The position numbers and the translations under genes were made by a program. Under the pieces are notes generated by a model. The model did no database searches. It was not told where the DNA came from and was given only the letters and a program-made list of their open reading frames with translations. From a virus, in the IMG/VR virus record IMGVR_UViG_3300024273_000117, positions 1-36,172 of that record: a stretch of 36,172 bases of DNA. One strand, 5' to 3'. Positions 6,162 to 12,836 of the stretch are shown here, piece by piece (within the stretch, counting starts at the first letter, position 1; every line of letters begins with the position of its first letter).

Positions 6162-6406
6162 TATAATACCCAGTCAGTTGGTAGGCGGTCGCTTAGTGGT
6201 TTAACCAATGCAGTACGTGCCCTTATATGTTTGGCCGTCATCTCAGTGTCGCAGTGTTCAGCTACATCACCTAAGAGGTCAGCCAGTTTATGCCACTTCT
6301 GAGCACATGCCATGTCTTCGGTTTCTAGTGAGACGGCAAACTGTCTGGCTTCACGGGCGTTTGTGTAAGCGTTGTTTGCGATGTCGTGTGGTTGTTTGCT
6401 TTGCAT
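6161..6406 (-). CDS. First gene of the leftward early operon, unknown function
   Basis: This 81-residue, almost wholly helical protein (MQSKQPHDIANNAYTNAREA...SDRLPTDWVL) has a spacing of small and charged residues suggesting a helical bundle. It is the first gene to the left of the 1-kb non-coding region, so it is probably the earliest expressed in the leftward unit. The leader carries the shared motif ending AGGTATATC-ATG. A candidate promoter lies at 6458-6487. No family is recognised. Confidence 0.65.
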   Translation of the reverse strand: MQSKQPHDIANNAYTNAREARQFAVSLETEDMACAQKWHKLADLLGDVAEHCDTEMTAKHIRARTALVKPLSDRLPTDWVL

Positions 6407-6430
6407 GATATACCTGTCTTGGTTAGTAGG
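6407..6430 (-). repeat. Shared early-gene leader, copy D
   Basis: The minus strand reads CCTACTAACCAAGACAGGTA then TATC before the ATG at 6406. It is the most diverged copy but keeps CTAACC-A-GACAGGTATATC. It lies in front of the first gene of the operon, so it belongs to the 5' end of the early transcript. Confidence 0.6.
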
Positions 6431-6457
6431 TCAGCGTGATTGCTTCCCATGTTGTTT

Positions 6458-6487
6458 ATTATAGGCTTATGAATAAAAATATGTATA
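6458..6487 (-). promoter_or_regulatory. Candidate leftward early promoter
   Basis: On the minus strand TATACA (4 of 6 matches to TTGACA), an 18-nt spacer and a perfect TATAAT lie about 50 nt before the first leftward gene. It lacks the GTGTGG spacer end found in the late promoters. The position is right for the early operon, but the -35 is weak. Confidence 0.45.
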
Positions 6488-6665
6488 TGTAAACCCTAAG
6501 TTGCAAGATAACAACACCAGCCTGATTGCCTAGCACAAACCATGCCAATCAATAATCGTGCCAAGCCATTAGCGGCCTTCTAAGCGGTTTAGACTGCTTA
6601 CCCTACCTAACCCCTGCGAAATAGTTATCCCGCGTTTCAGTGGATATCTCACATGGTGGAATGAC

Positions 6666-6938
6666 TTGTCCACAGCCTGTGCATAACTATGGTGTCTTGT
6701 ATGTGACAGTTGGTTAGTCTTTGTTGCTGTATAGGCTACCGCATAGACTCACACACTTGGTTACACGATAGCTCAATTACTTGGTAACTAAGTTACATAG
6801 GCTGTGACTACTCTTATGTCTTATAGAAGACCACTCTTATGTCTTATAGAAGACTACTCTTATGTCTTATAGAAGACTGCCCAGCCTGTGGATAACTATT
6901 AACATGCACTATACTGCCTGTGGATAACCTGTGGATAA
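6666..6938. other. Cluster of DnaA-box-like 9-mers (candidate origin)
   Basis: TGTGGATAA (complement of the consensus box TTATCCACA) occurs at 6887-6895, 6919-6927 and 6930-6938. TGTGCATAA is at 6678-6686 and TTGTCCACA at 6666-6674 in the opposite orientation. The 21-bp stretch beginning CCTGTGCATAACTATGG at 6676 recurs at 6928 with one mismatch. Three perfect boxes plus two one-mismatch boxes within 273 bp of non-coding DNA are typical of DnaA-dependent origins. The iterons lie between the two groups. Confidence 0.7.
6810..6878. repeat. Three tandem 23-bp iterons with inner dyad
   Basis: Three direct repeats start at 6810, 6833 and 6856 and differ only at the last base of the first copy. 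Each contains GTCTTATAGAAGAC, a dyad with 5-bp arms GTCTT/AAGAC around ATAG (6818-6831, 6841-6854, 6864-6877). The 23-bp period is about two helix turns, so bound proteins would sit on one face of the DNA. Initiator-binding iterons and multi-copy operators both look like this. The next DnaA box begins 9 bp after the last copy. Confidence 0.85.
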
Positions 6939-6970
6939 CTATGGTGTCGATTCGCTACTACTTAGTGACA

Positions 6971-6986
6971 GGGGAGGGGGGAGGGG
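6971..6986 (+). other. G-rich tract
   Basis: GGGGAGGGGGGAGGGG on the plus strand, 33 bp to the right of the last DnaA box. It could form a strained G-quadruplex or act as a strand-specific signal; nothing more can be said from the sequence. Confidence 0.6.
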
Positions 6987-7163
6987 ATTAGCTAGGCTGT
7001 ATATTTGTAGTACCCGCCCAGATACAAAATAGGGCTATTATTGGAACTAATTAACCTACCTAGAACAAACACCTATATAGACTTAGAAGGTTGATTTAAA
7101 ACAATAAAGGCGGCAACAAGGCCTAACCAATCAATAACCAATATTACTGAGGCTAACCTATCA

Positions 7164-7245
7164 CCAGTCGATGTCGCCTACTTAGGGACGGTAGTTATAA
7201 TCTTAAATACCCACTAAGAGTCGCATAGGTGACAATCTCGACTGG
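7164..7245. repeat. Long bulged inverted repeat
   Basis: CCAGTCGA (7164-7171) pairs with TCGACTGG (7238-7245). TGTC, then CCTA (with a G-T pair between), then CTTA and GGG pair with GACA, TAGG, TAAG and CCC, interrupted by bulges of 3, 7 and 2 nt on the right arm. About 24 base pairs enclose a 22-nt loop. It lies upstream of the late promoter, so it is probably not in the late mRNA. It could be a DNA cruciform at the origin, a small RNA or a terminator for other transcription. Confidence 0.6.
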
Positions 7246-7284
7246 AGGTTATGACGATAAGGCATAAAAAAGTGAAGATAGTAC

Positions 7285-7313
7285 TTGACATTTTAGCAAA
7301 AGTGTGGTATAAT
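7285..7313 (+). promoter_or_regulatory. Late promoter 1 (sigma-70 type, consensus)
   Basis: Perfect TTGACA and TATAAT with a 17-nt spacer ending GTGTGG, which also supplies an extended -10 TGn. It is placed about 100 nt before the small terminase gene and probably drives the terminase, lysis and portal genes. The same element recurs at 12521 and 21240. Confidence 0.9.
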
Positions 7314-7375
7314 GATTGTTCTATATAGGTATGAAGGTGATAGGGTTTATTTAAATTATATCTGACGTTCATAGG

Positions 7376-7390
7376 TATATAGCCTATATA
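7376..7390. promoter_or_regulatory. Palindrome TATATAG-C-CTATATA, possible operator
   Basis: A perfect 7-bp inverted repeat around a single C, in the 5' leader between late promoter 1 and the first late gene. A half-copy (CTATATAGG) lies at 7321, just after the expected transcription start. The pairing could bind a regulator or form a weak RNA hairpin before the SD. Confidence 0.4.
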
Positions 7391-7411
7391 GTCTAATTAG
7401 GAGTCCCAGTA

Positions 7412-7789
7412 ATGGATAAACCCGAACAACGTAAGAAGCCGGGTCGTCCCCGCAAGAGTGAGTTAGCAGCCGTGATGAAGAGATCGGTAGGTAGACCAAA
7501 GGGTGACGCAGCAGCCATAGAAGAGTTTAAGGCACGGTTATTAGCATCCCCCAAAAGTAAACAAGTTATTGACTCTATCTTGAATGCGGCTTTAGATGAC
7601 GACCACAAGAATCAATCGGCAGCGTGGAAACTCCTCGTTGATAGAATGTTACCAATGTCTTATTTTGAAAAGGACAAAGCTGGTGGCAGTCGCCCTGCTG
7701 TCTCTATTACCATTAACGGTATCGGCAGCGGAGATAACCCCACGGTTATTGACGATAATGGAGATGTTGAGGACGTACCCTATGAGTGA
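7412..7789 (+). CDS. Probable terminase small subunit
   Basis: The 125-residue protein has two AT-hook-like motifs at its start (KKPGRPRKSE and RSVGRPKGD), then a helical core with ARLLASPKSKQVIDSILNAA and DDDHKNQSAAWKLLVDRMLP, and an acidic end. This pattern matches small proteins encoded just before large terminases in aquatic podoviruses, which recognise phage DNA and recruit it to TerL. AGGAG lies 8 nt before the ATG. It is the first gene after late promoter 1. The large subunit follows three lysis genes later. Identity rests on pattern and position, so an unrelated AT-hook DNA-binding protein is possible. Confidence 0.6.
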   Translation: MDKPEQRKKPGRPRKSELAAVMKRSVGRPKGDAAAIEEFKARLLASPKSKQVIDSILNAALDDDHKNQSAAWKLLVDRMLPMSYFEKDKAGGSRPAVSITINGIGSGDNPTVIDDNGDVEDVPYE

Positions 7790-8306
7790 AAAAAGACGAG
7801 ATGTTGAGAGGATGGTTAGAGACACAGGCTTACCCAAGGCGGCACAAATAGCTCTCTTGGCTAACATAGCAGTCGAAACCGGCAACTCCTTTGACCACAA
7901 ACAACAACAGCGTGGCTCATCCGCCCCAGCCAAAGGGTTGTTACAATTTGACCCTAGTGGTAAGTTAAACGACTATAAGAAGTACCTAGACTTAAACTCA
8001 TATATCGACAGCGCTCAAAACCAGATTAACTACTTCATGGATACCATCTATGGGGACAGTAAAAAAGAAATAGGTCACGGCAACGCTGCAAAGCTAAGAG
8101 ATATAATCGAGACAGGTGATTACAAACAGGTAACACAAGCCCTCACTGACATGTGGTTCAAGCCGGGTAAGCCGCACATGGAACGCAGAATGGATGAAGC
8201 CTACGGGTTTGCACTCCAAGATCAGAACGAAACCAACCGCAGGACAAGGGAGTTATCTCAACAACCTGTGGACTTAAACAAAACTGGATTCGAGCCTACC
8301 ATATGA
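7782..8306 (+). CDS. Lysozyme-like endolysin
   Basis: The ATG at 7782 overlaps the preceding gene by 8 nt, and GAGG lies upstream. The 174-residue protein has AAQIALLANIAVETGNSFDH near its N-terminus. The glutamate E32 in this segment fits the catalytic acid of the phage tail-lysozyme/goose-type family. GSSAPAKGLLQFDPSGKL follows, like the GxGxxQWT-type segment of that family. There is no signal peptide, so release would need the holin encoded next. The family is recognised from the pattern only; tail-associated lysozyme is an alternative, but the adjoining holin and M15 peptidase favour host lysis. Confidence 0.7.
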   Translation: MSEKRRDVERMVRDTGLPKAAQIALLANIAVETGNSFDHKQQQRGSSAPAKGLLQFDPSGKLNDYKKYLDLNSYIDSAQNQINYFMDTIYGDSKKEIGHGNAAKLRDIIETGDYKQVTQALTDMWFKPGKPHMERRMDEAYGFALQDQNETNRRTRELSQQPVDLNKTGFEPTI

Positions 8307-8692
8307 TACCTTTATTAACTACGCTTGTCCAGATAGGCGGTAACTGGCTAGATAACAAACAGAAGGTGGCACAGGCTAAGACAGATGCCGAGATTACCAC
8401 CATCAAGGCACAAGCCGACAGACAGGCCAGCGCACAAGATCAGAACTACGATCTCGACCGCCTAGCTATGGAAAACATGTCTAAGAGTTGGAAGGATGAG
8501 GTTATTCTTGCCGTCTTCCTAGCCCCAATGATAATGGCTTTCATTCCCGGCTTTGAGTTATATGCCTTAGCTGGGTTTGGTGTTATGGCTCAGATGCCGC
8601 AATGGTATCAGTATACAATTATTGGTATGGTCGTTGTCATATATGGTCTACGTGGCCTATTAGAAAAAGTGTTAGCAAAGAAAGGGTTTTAA
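8303..8692 (+). CDS. Holin-like membrane protein (3-TM/GTA holin type)
   Basis: The 129-residue protein starts with a short hydrophobic stretch (MIPLLTTLVQIGGNWLDNKQ), then a long charged helix (residues 22-55), then SWKDEVILAVFLAPMIMAFI (TM, about 62-82) and YQYTIIGMVVVIYGLRGLLE (TM, about 100-119). This order, including the GGNWLDNKQK and SWKDE segments, matches the family called 3-TM holin in phages and gene transfer agents. It overlaps the lysozyme by ATGA and is followed at once by the M15 peptidase, forming a lysis cassette. It would make the inner-membrane holes that let the endolysins reach peptidoglycan. Confidence 0.75.
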   Translation: MIPLLTTLVQIGGNWLDNKQKVAQAKTDAEITTIKAQADRQASAQDQNYDLDRLAMENMSKSWKDEVILAVFLAPMIMAFIPGFELYALAGFGVMAQMPQWYQYTIIGMVVVIYGLRGLLEKVLAKKGF

Positions 8693-9151
8693 ATGAAACT
8701 CAGTAATAATTTTAGTTTGAGTGAATTCACCTCTTCACCTACAGCAGACCGACTAGGGATTGACAACACCCCTGACAAAGAAGCAACCGATAACCTACAG
8801 GAGCTAGTAACCTTTGTGTTGCAGCCCCTACGTGACCGCTTTGGCTCTATTACCATCTCCAGTGGCTACCGCAGCCCTGAGCTAAACAAAGCCATTGGCG
8901 GGTCTACTACAAGCGACCATTGCCTTGGTTGTGCTGCCGACTTTGAAGTGCAGTCTCAAGACAATAGGGTAATGGCTCAGTGGATTGCAAATAACTTAGA
9001 CTTTAAGCAACTCATCTTAGAATTCTACCATGTAGGTGATATGCACAGCGGCTGGATTCATTGCTCCTACAAACAAGGCAGCAATAATAAACAAAAGTTA
9101 AATGCCCTGAAGGATGGCAAGAAGACCATCTACACTGAAGGTAAGTGGTAA
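8693..9151 (+). CDS. Peptidase M15-type endolysin (L,D/D,D-carboxypeptidase fold)
   Basis: The 152-residue protein is a complete M15A-like zinc peptidase: FSLSEFTSS at the start, ITISSGYRSPELNKAIGG in the middle, and zinc ligands in TSDHCLGCAADFE (H76, D83) and WIHCSY (H123). Members cut peptide cross-links of peptidoglycan. It has no signal peptide. It lies directly after the holin and ends in a TAATG overlap with the large terminase gene. With the lysozyme-like protein it would give two different cell-wall cuts, glycan and peptide. Confidence 0.88.
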   Translation: MKLSNNFSLSEFTSSPTADRLGIDNTPDKEATDNLQELVTFVLQPLRDRFGSITISSGYRSPELNKAIGGSTTSDHCLGCAADFEVQSQDNRVMAQWIANNLDFKQLILEFYHVGDMHSGWIHCSYKQGSNNKQKLNALKDGKKTIYTEGKW

Positions 9152-10404
9152 TGGCAGAGTTAAACATCGACCTCCTCCCTTGGCAACAGACAGTCTGGAA
9201 TGACACCACACGATTTAAAGTGGTTGCAGCCGGTCGCCGTACAGGAAAAAGTAGGTTGGCAGCATACCTCCTAATAGTGAGGGCATTGCAAAGCCAAAAG
9301 GGACAAGTGTTCTACGTTGCTCCTACACAGGGTCAAGCTAGAGACATTATGTGGCAAACCATCCTAGAGGTTGGGCATAGTGTTATTGTCAGTAGCCACG
9401 TTAATAACCTCCAGTTCAAATTGATTAACGGCTCTATGATAAGCCTGAAGGGTGCTGACCGACCAGAGACTATGCGAGGTGTGTCCTTGAAGTTTTTGGT
9501 TATGGACGAGTATGCCGACATGAAGCCAGAGGTCTGGGAGCAAATCCTACGACCTGCACTGGCTGACTTGAAGGGTGATGCCTTGTTTATTGGTACACCG
9601 ATGGGACGCAATCATTTCTATGACTTGTATCAGCATGGGATGTCAGGTGATGACCCAACCTTTGCTGGCTTTCACTTCACCTCCTTTGATAACCCCCTAC
9701 TTGACCCTGAAGAGATTAATGCTGCTAAAACCAGTATGTCATCCTTTGCATTCCGTCAAGAATTCTTAGCCTCCTTTGAGGCTGCGGGTGGTGAGTTGTT
9801 TAACGAAAAGTGGATTAAGTTCGACAAGAAAGCACCAAAAGAGGGCGAGTATTACATTGCCTGTGACTTGGCTGGCTTTGAAGAAGAAGGCAGTAAGGGT
9901 GTTAAGAACAAGAGGCTGGACAACACAGCCATTGCCATTGTTAAAGCAAACGAAGACGGCTGGTATGTAGAGAACATCATATACGGACGCTGGGATGTAC
10001 GAGAGACAGCCAAGAAGATATTCGATGCTGTTAAGAAGTATGAGCCGGTGGCAGTCGGGATTGAAAGAGGTATTGCTAAACAAGCGGTGATGCCTTATCT
10101 GTCAGACGTTATGAAGCGGACTCAGACATTCTTTCGGGTTGATGAGTTAACTCACGGTAACAAGAAGAAGACTGATCGTATTGTTTGGTCGTTGCAAGGT
10201 CGTTTCGAGAATGGCTACGTTACGTTAAACAAGGGCGACTGGAATGCTGAGTTCTTAGACCAACTATTTCAATTCCCCAACAAGTTAGTACATGACGATT
10301 TAATTGACGCACTCTCATATGTTGAACAACTGGCTAAAGTAGCTTATGTGTTTGATTTTGAGGAAGATGACTACGAACCTATGGACGCTACGGCAGGATA
10401 TTAA
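9151..10404 (+). CDS. terL: Terminase large subunit
   Basis: The 417-residue DNA-packaging motor has an N-terminal ATPase with Walker A AAGRRTGKS (about 26-34) and Walker B LKFLVMDEYAD (D119, E120). The C-terminal RNase H-like nuclease has acidic residues in ACDLAGFEEE (D239), VGIERG (E305) and HDDLIDALSY (D382, D383, D386). The ATG at 9151 overlaps the peptidase stop as TAATG; a GTG at 9145 is in frame but less likely. It would cut concatemers and pump DNA through the portal encoded next. Confidence 0.96.
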   Translation: MAELNIDLLPWQQTVWNDTTRFKVVAAGRRTGKSRLAAYLLIVRALQSQKGQVFYVAPTQGQARDIMWQTILEVGHSVIVSSHVNNLQFKLINGSMISLKGADRPETMRGVSLKFLVMDEYADMKPEVWEQILRPALADLKGDALFIGTPMGRNHFYDLYQHGMSGDDPTFAGFHFTSFDNPLLDPEEINAAKTSMSSFAFRQEFLASFEAAGGELFNEKWIKFDKKAPKEGEYYIACDLAGFEEEGSKGVKNKRLDNTAIAIVKANEDGWYVENIIYGRWDVRETAKKIFDAVKKYEPVAVGIERGIAKQAVMPYLSDVMKRTQTFFRVDELTHGNKKKTDRIVWSLQGRFENGYVTLNKGDWNAEFLDQLFQFPNKLVHDDLIDALSYVEQLAKVAYVFDFEEDDYEPMDATAGY

Positions 10405-10405
10405 T

Positions 10406-12448
10406 ATGTATAAAAAAGATAAGCAGTATATAAAGCAGACAGCCGAAAGTTGGGTCATTGATAAGGCCGACCAATGGCGCGACCACTACTCTAGTAACTA
10501 CGAACAGAAGTTTGATGAATACTACCGTCTGTGGCGTGGTATTTGGGCTGCTGAAGACAAGATTCGTGAGAGTGAGCGGTCGCAATTAATCTCTCCTGCC
10601 CTCCAGCAAGCCGTTGAGAGTTCAGTAGCGGAGATTGAAGAGGCAACCTTTGGGCGTGGTAAGTGGTTTGACATTAAAGATGACCACAAAGACCCCGATA
10701 GCAAAGACATTGCCTACCTACGTGAGCAACTATCAGAGGACTTTAACTTTACTAAGACCCGCAAGGCCGTTGGTGAGGTTCTAATCAACGCTGCCGTGTA
10801 TGGAACGGGTATGGCTGAGTTGGTTATCGAAGAAGTTAACGAGATGAAGCCAGCAACGCAACCTATTATGGAAGGTGCAATGCAAGCAGTCGGAGTTACC
10901 GTTGAATCTCGTGTTGTAGTTAAGCTGCGACCTGTTCAACCACAGAACTTCTTGATTGACCCAGTAGCCTCCACCATTGAAGATGCTTTAGGTATCATTA
11001 TTGATGAGTTTGTACCCCGTCATCAGGTTCAAATGGGTATTGATTCCGGTATCTACAAGGATGTTGAGCTAGAAGACGCTGCAACCGACACAGATATTGA
11101 ACCCGACAAAGAGTTAAGCACCTACGATGACGACAAGGTGCGTTTAACCAAGTATTATGGCCTAATCCCCCGTCACATCTACACAGCTACGTTAAAAGAG
11201 TTCTCAAAGGACGAAGATGACGAAGATGACCTAGACAGCGAGATTGACCCAGAGACCGATGAGGACGAAGAAGAAGAAAAGGGCTACGTTGAAGTAATCA
11301 TTGTTATTGCTAACGAAGGCCAACTGCTCAAGATCGAAGAAAACCCCTACATGATGCAAGACCGTCCTGTTGTGGCTTTTCCTTGGGACGTTGTACCCGG
11401 CAGGTTTTGGGGTCGTGGAGTCTGTGAGAAGGGCTACAACAGCCAGAAAGCACTTGATGCAGAGCTACGTGCCCGTATCGATGCTTTGGCGCTCACAGTC
11501 CATCCTATGATGGCTATGGACGCTACTCGTATGCCTCGTGGTGCTAAGTTGGAGATTCGTCCCGGCAAGACCATCCTGACTAACGGCAACCCTGCTGAAA
11601 TCTTGCAACCATTCAAGTTTGGTAACCTAGATCAAGTCTCCTTTGCCCAAGCTGCTGAGTTGCAGAAGATGGTGCAAATGGCTACAGGCGCTATTGACGC
11701 TGCTGGTATCCCCGGCTCTATTAATGGTGAGGCTGCTGCCGGTGCGGTATCAATGTCTTTAGGTGCAATCATTAAACGTCACAAGCGTACCTTGGTTAAC
11801 TTCCAAGAGAGCTTCCTGATACCAATGATTGAGAAGACGGCGTGGCGTTACATGCAGTTTGACCCAGATAACTATCCTGTGTCTGATTACAAGTTTGTGC
11901 CTTCATCCTCACTTGGTGTTATTGCCCGTGAATACGAAGTAACCCAACTTGTACAACTGTTGCAGACATTAGGCCAAGATAGCCCTATGTACCCAATGCT
12001 GGTATCTAGCGTTATTGACAACATGGGCCTAACAAACCGTGAAGAGTTGATGGAGCAGTTGAAGCAAATAAACCAGCCACAACCTGAACAGCAACAGATG
12101 CAACAAGCTCAACAGCAGATGCAGATGGCAACGGTACAAGCTCAATTGCAATTGCTACAAGCTCAAATCGCTAAGACTAATGCAGAAGCTCAAGAAACGC
12201 AAGTGGATACGCAAATTGCACCACAGATTGCTCAGGCTAAATTGGTAGCGGCTTTGTCTAATAACTTAGATACAGGCGGTGGCGATGAGAAAGCAATGGA
12301 GCAACGCTTCAGGATGGCTGAGTTGTTGTTGAAGAAAGAAGACATCGACAGCAATGAGCGAATTGCCACAATGCAGATGCAAAACAAAGCAAAGCCCGGA
12401 ATGCACAGAATGCCTGACGGTAGCATGATGGCTAATAATGACATGTAA
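10406..12448 (+). CDS. Portal protein (head-tail connector)
   Basis: This 680-residue protein follows terL with one base between; AGGA lies 8 nt before the ATG at 10406. It has portal features: an alpha/beta N-terminal half with SSVAEIEEATFGRGKWFDI and VLINAAVYGTGMAELVIEE, and a central segment (PFAWDV-like VAFPWDVVPGRFWGRGVCEK) followed by a long helix region. An acidic insertion (about residues 248-275, many D and E) and a glutamine-rich C-terminus (QPEQQQMQQAQQQMQMA) are notable. It is larger than T7 gp8 (536 residues) and fits the larger portals of aquatic podoviruses. It forms the dodecameric ring for DNA entry. Confidence 0.88.
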   Translation: MYKKDKQYIKQTAESWVIDKADQWRDHYSSNYEQKFDEYYRLWRGIWAAEDKIRESERSQLISPALQQAVESSVAEIEEATFGRGKWFDIKDDHKDPDSKDIAYLREQLSEDFNFTKTRKAVGEVLINAAVYGTGMAELVIEEVNEMKPATQPIMEGAMQAVGVTVESRVVVKLRPVQPQNFLIDPVASTIEDALGIIIDEFVPRHQVQMGIDSGIYKDVELEDAATDTDIEPDKELSTYDDDKVRLTKYYGLIPRHIYTATLKEFSKDEDDEDDLDSEIDPETDEDEEEEKGYVEVIIVIANEGQLLKIEENPYMMQDRPVVAFPWDVVPGRFWGRGVCEKGYNSQKALDAELRARIDALALTVHPMMAMDATRMPRGAKLEIRPGKTILTNGNPAEILQPFKFGNLDQVSFAQAAELQKMVQMATGAIDAAGIPGSINGEAAAGAVSMSLGAIIKRHKRTLVNFQESFLIPMIEKTAWRYMQFDPDNYPVSDYKFVPSSSLGVIAREYEVTQLVQLLQTLGQDSPMYPMLVSSVIDNMGLTNREELMEQLKQINQPQPEQQQMQQAQQQMQMATVQAQLQLLQAQIAKTNAEAQETQVDTQIAPQIAQAKLVAALSNNLDTGGGDEKAMEQRFRMAELLLKKEDIDSNERIATMQMQNKAKPGMHRMPDGSMMANNDM

Positions 12449-12477
12449 TTAGACAGCCTTAGGGCCGTTAGCACTCC

Positions 12478-12504
12478 GGGGGTAGTGTGTCGAAAACCCC
12501 CACC
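12478..12504 (+). terminator. Possible terminator after portal gene
   Basis: GGGGGT and ACCCCC form a 6-bp stem with a 12-nt loop; after ACC a short T-run (TTTT, 12504-12507) follows. It sits 30 nt after the portal stop and just before late promoter 2, so it would separate two transcription units. The T-run is short, so efficiency is probably partial. Confidence 0.5.
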
Positions 12505-12520
12505 TTTTGCAAGAAAACAC

Positions 12521-12549
12521 TTGACAAAATTGCAGAAGTGTGGTATAAT
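12521..12549 (+). promoter_or_regulatory. Late promoter 2 (sigma-70 type, consensus)
   Basis: Perfect TTGACA and TATAAT with a 17-nt spacer ending AGTGTGG, followed by AGCAAC as at late promoter 3. It lies 36 nt before the next gene and would drive the scaffold and coat genes strongly. Confidence 0.9.
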
Positions 12550-12584
12550 AGCAACATCTCTCCTAACAACGAAAGGAAAAAGAG

Positions 12585-12836
12585 ATGAACCAAGAAGACA
12601 AAGATTTACAAGATTATTACGAGAATTTGTTAGAACTGTTTACCACTGCTGGCTGGAAACAATATGTAGAAGATATTACCGACAATCAGGAAATGCTTCA
12701 GGATATTACAACAATCGCAGATGAGAAACAATTCTGGCATAGGCGCGGTCAACTCGAAGCGGTAACACGAATCCTACAGTACGAAACCTCAATTAAAAAC
12801 AGCTATGAGGATTTTACGGAGGACTCTGATGCCTAA
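12585..12836 (+). CDS. Small structural-region protein of unknown function
   Basis: The 83-residue, acidic, helical protein (MNQEDKDLQDYYENLLELFT...NSYEDFTEDSDA) follows late promoter 2, with AAGGAAAAAGAG before the ATG. Small helical proteins at this place, between portal and scaffold, are common in aquatic podoviruses and have no known role. The open frame at 12485-12724 on the same strand is a shadow of it. Confidence 0.7.
   Translation: MNQEDKDLQDYYENLLELFTTAGWKQYVEDITDNQEMLQDITTIADEKQFWHRRGQLEAVTRILQYETSIKNSYEDFTEDSDA

Larger units (their letters stand above)
6407..7411. other. 1-kb non-coding divergent control region, candidate replication origin
   Basis: No credible gene lies here on either strand, in a genome that otherwise has almost no spare bases. 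Leftward genes start at 6406 and rightward genes at 7412. The region holds five DnaA-box-like 9-mers, a pair of 21-bp repeats around two of them, three tandem 23-bp repeats with inner dyads, a dyad at 6581-6600, a G-rich tract (6971-6986), a long bulged inverted repeat (7164-7245), a consensus promoter (7285-7313) and a 15-bp palindrome near the first late gene. Its right half is AT-rich. Together these suggest a replication origin and switch region. Confidence 0.7.

Noticed and set aside
6810-6878. Tandem repeats as a CRISPR array
   Set aside because: The units are directly adjacent without unique spacers and there are no cas genes.
7251-7328. 25-residue open frame after GGAGG near the inverted repeat
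   Set aside because: SD-to-ATG spacing is only 2 nt and the frame runs through the consensus promoter; better explained as control DNA.
6407-7411. A tRNA or attachment site in the non-coding region
   Set aside because: I found no cloverleaf with a T-loop GTTCGAATC-like segment, and there is no integrase anywhere in the window.
9145-9150. GTG at 9145 as the terL start
   Set aside because: It adds only two codons and overlaps the previous gene; the ATG at 9151 with a TAATG overlap fits the operon pattern better.
12485-12724. 79-codon plus-strand frame over the promoter and the 12585-12836 gene
   Set aside because: It would be translated across the terminator and promoter and has no SD; the overlapping 12585-12836 frame has both promoter and SD.
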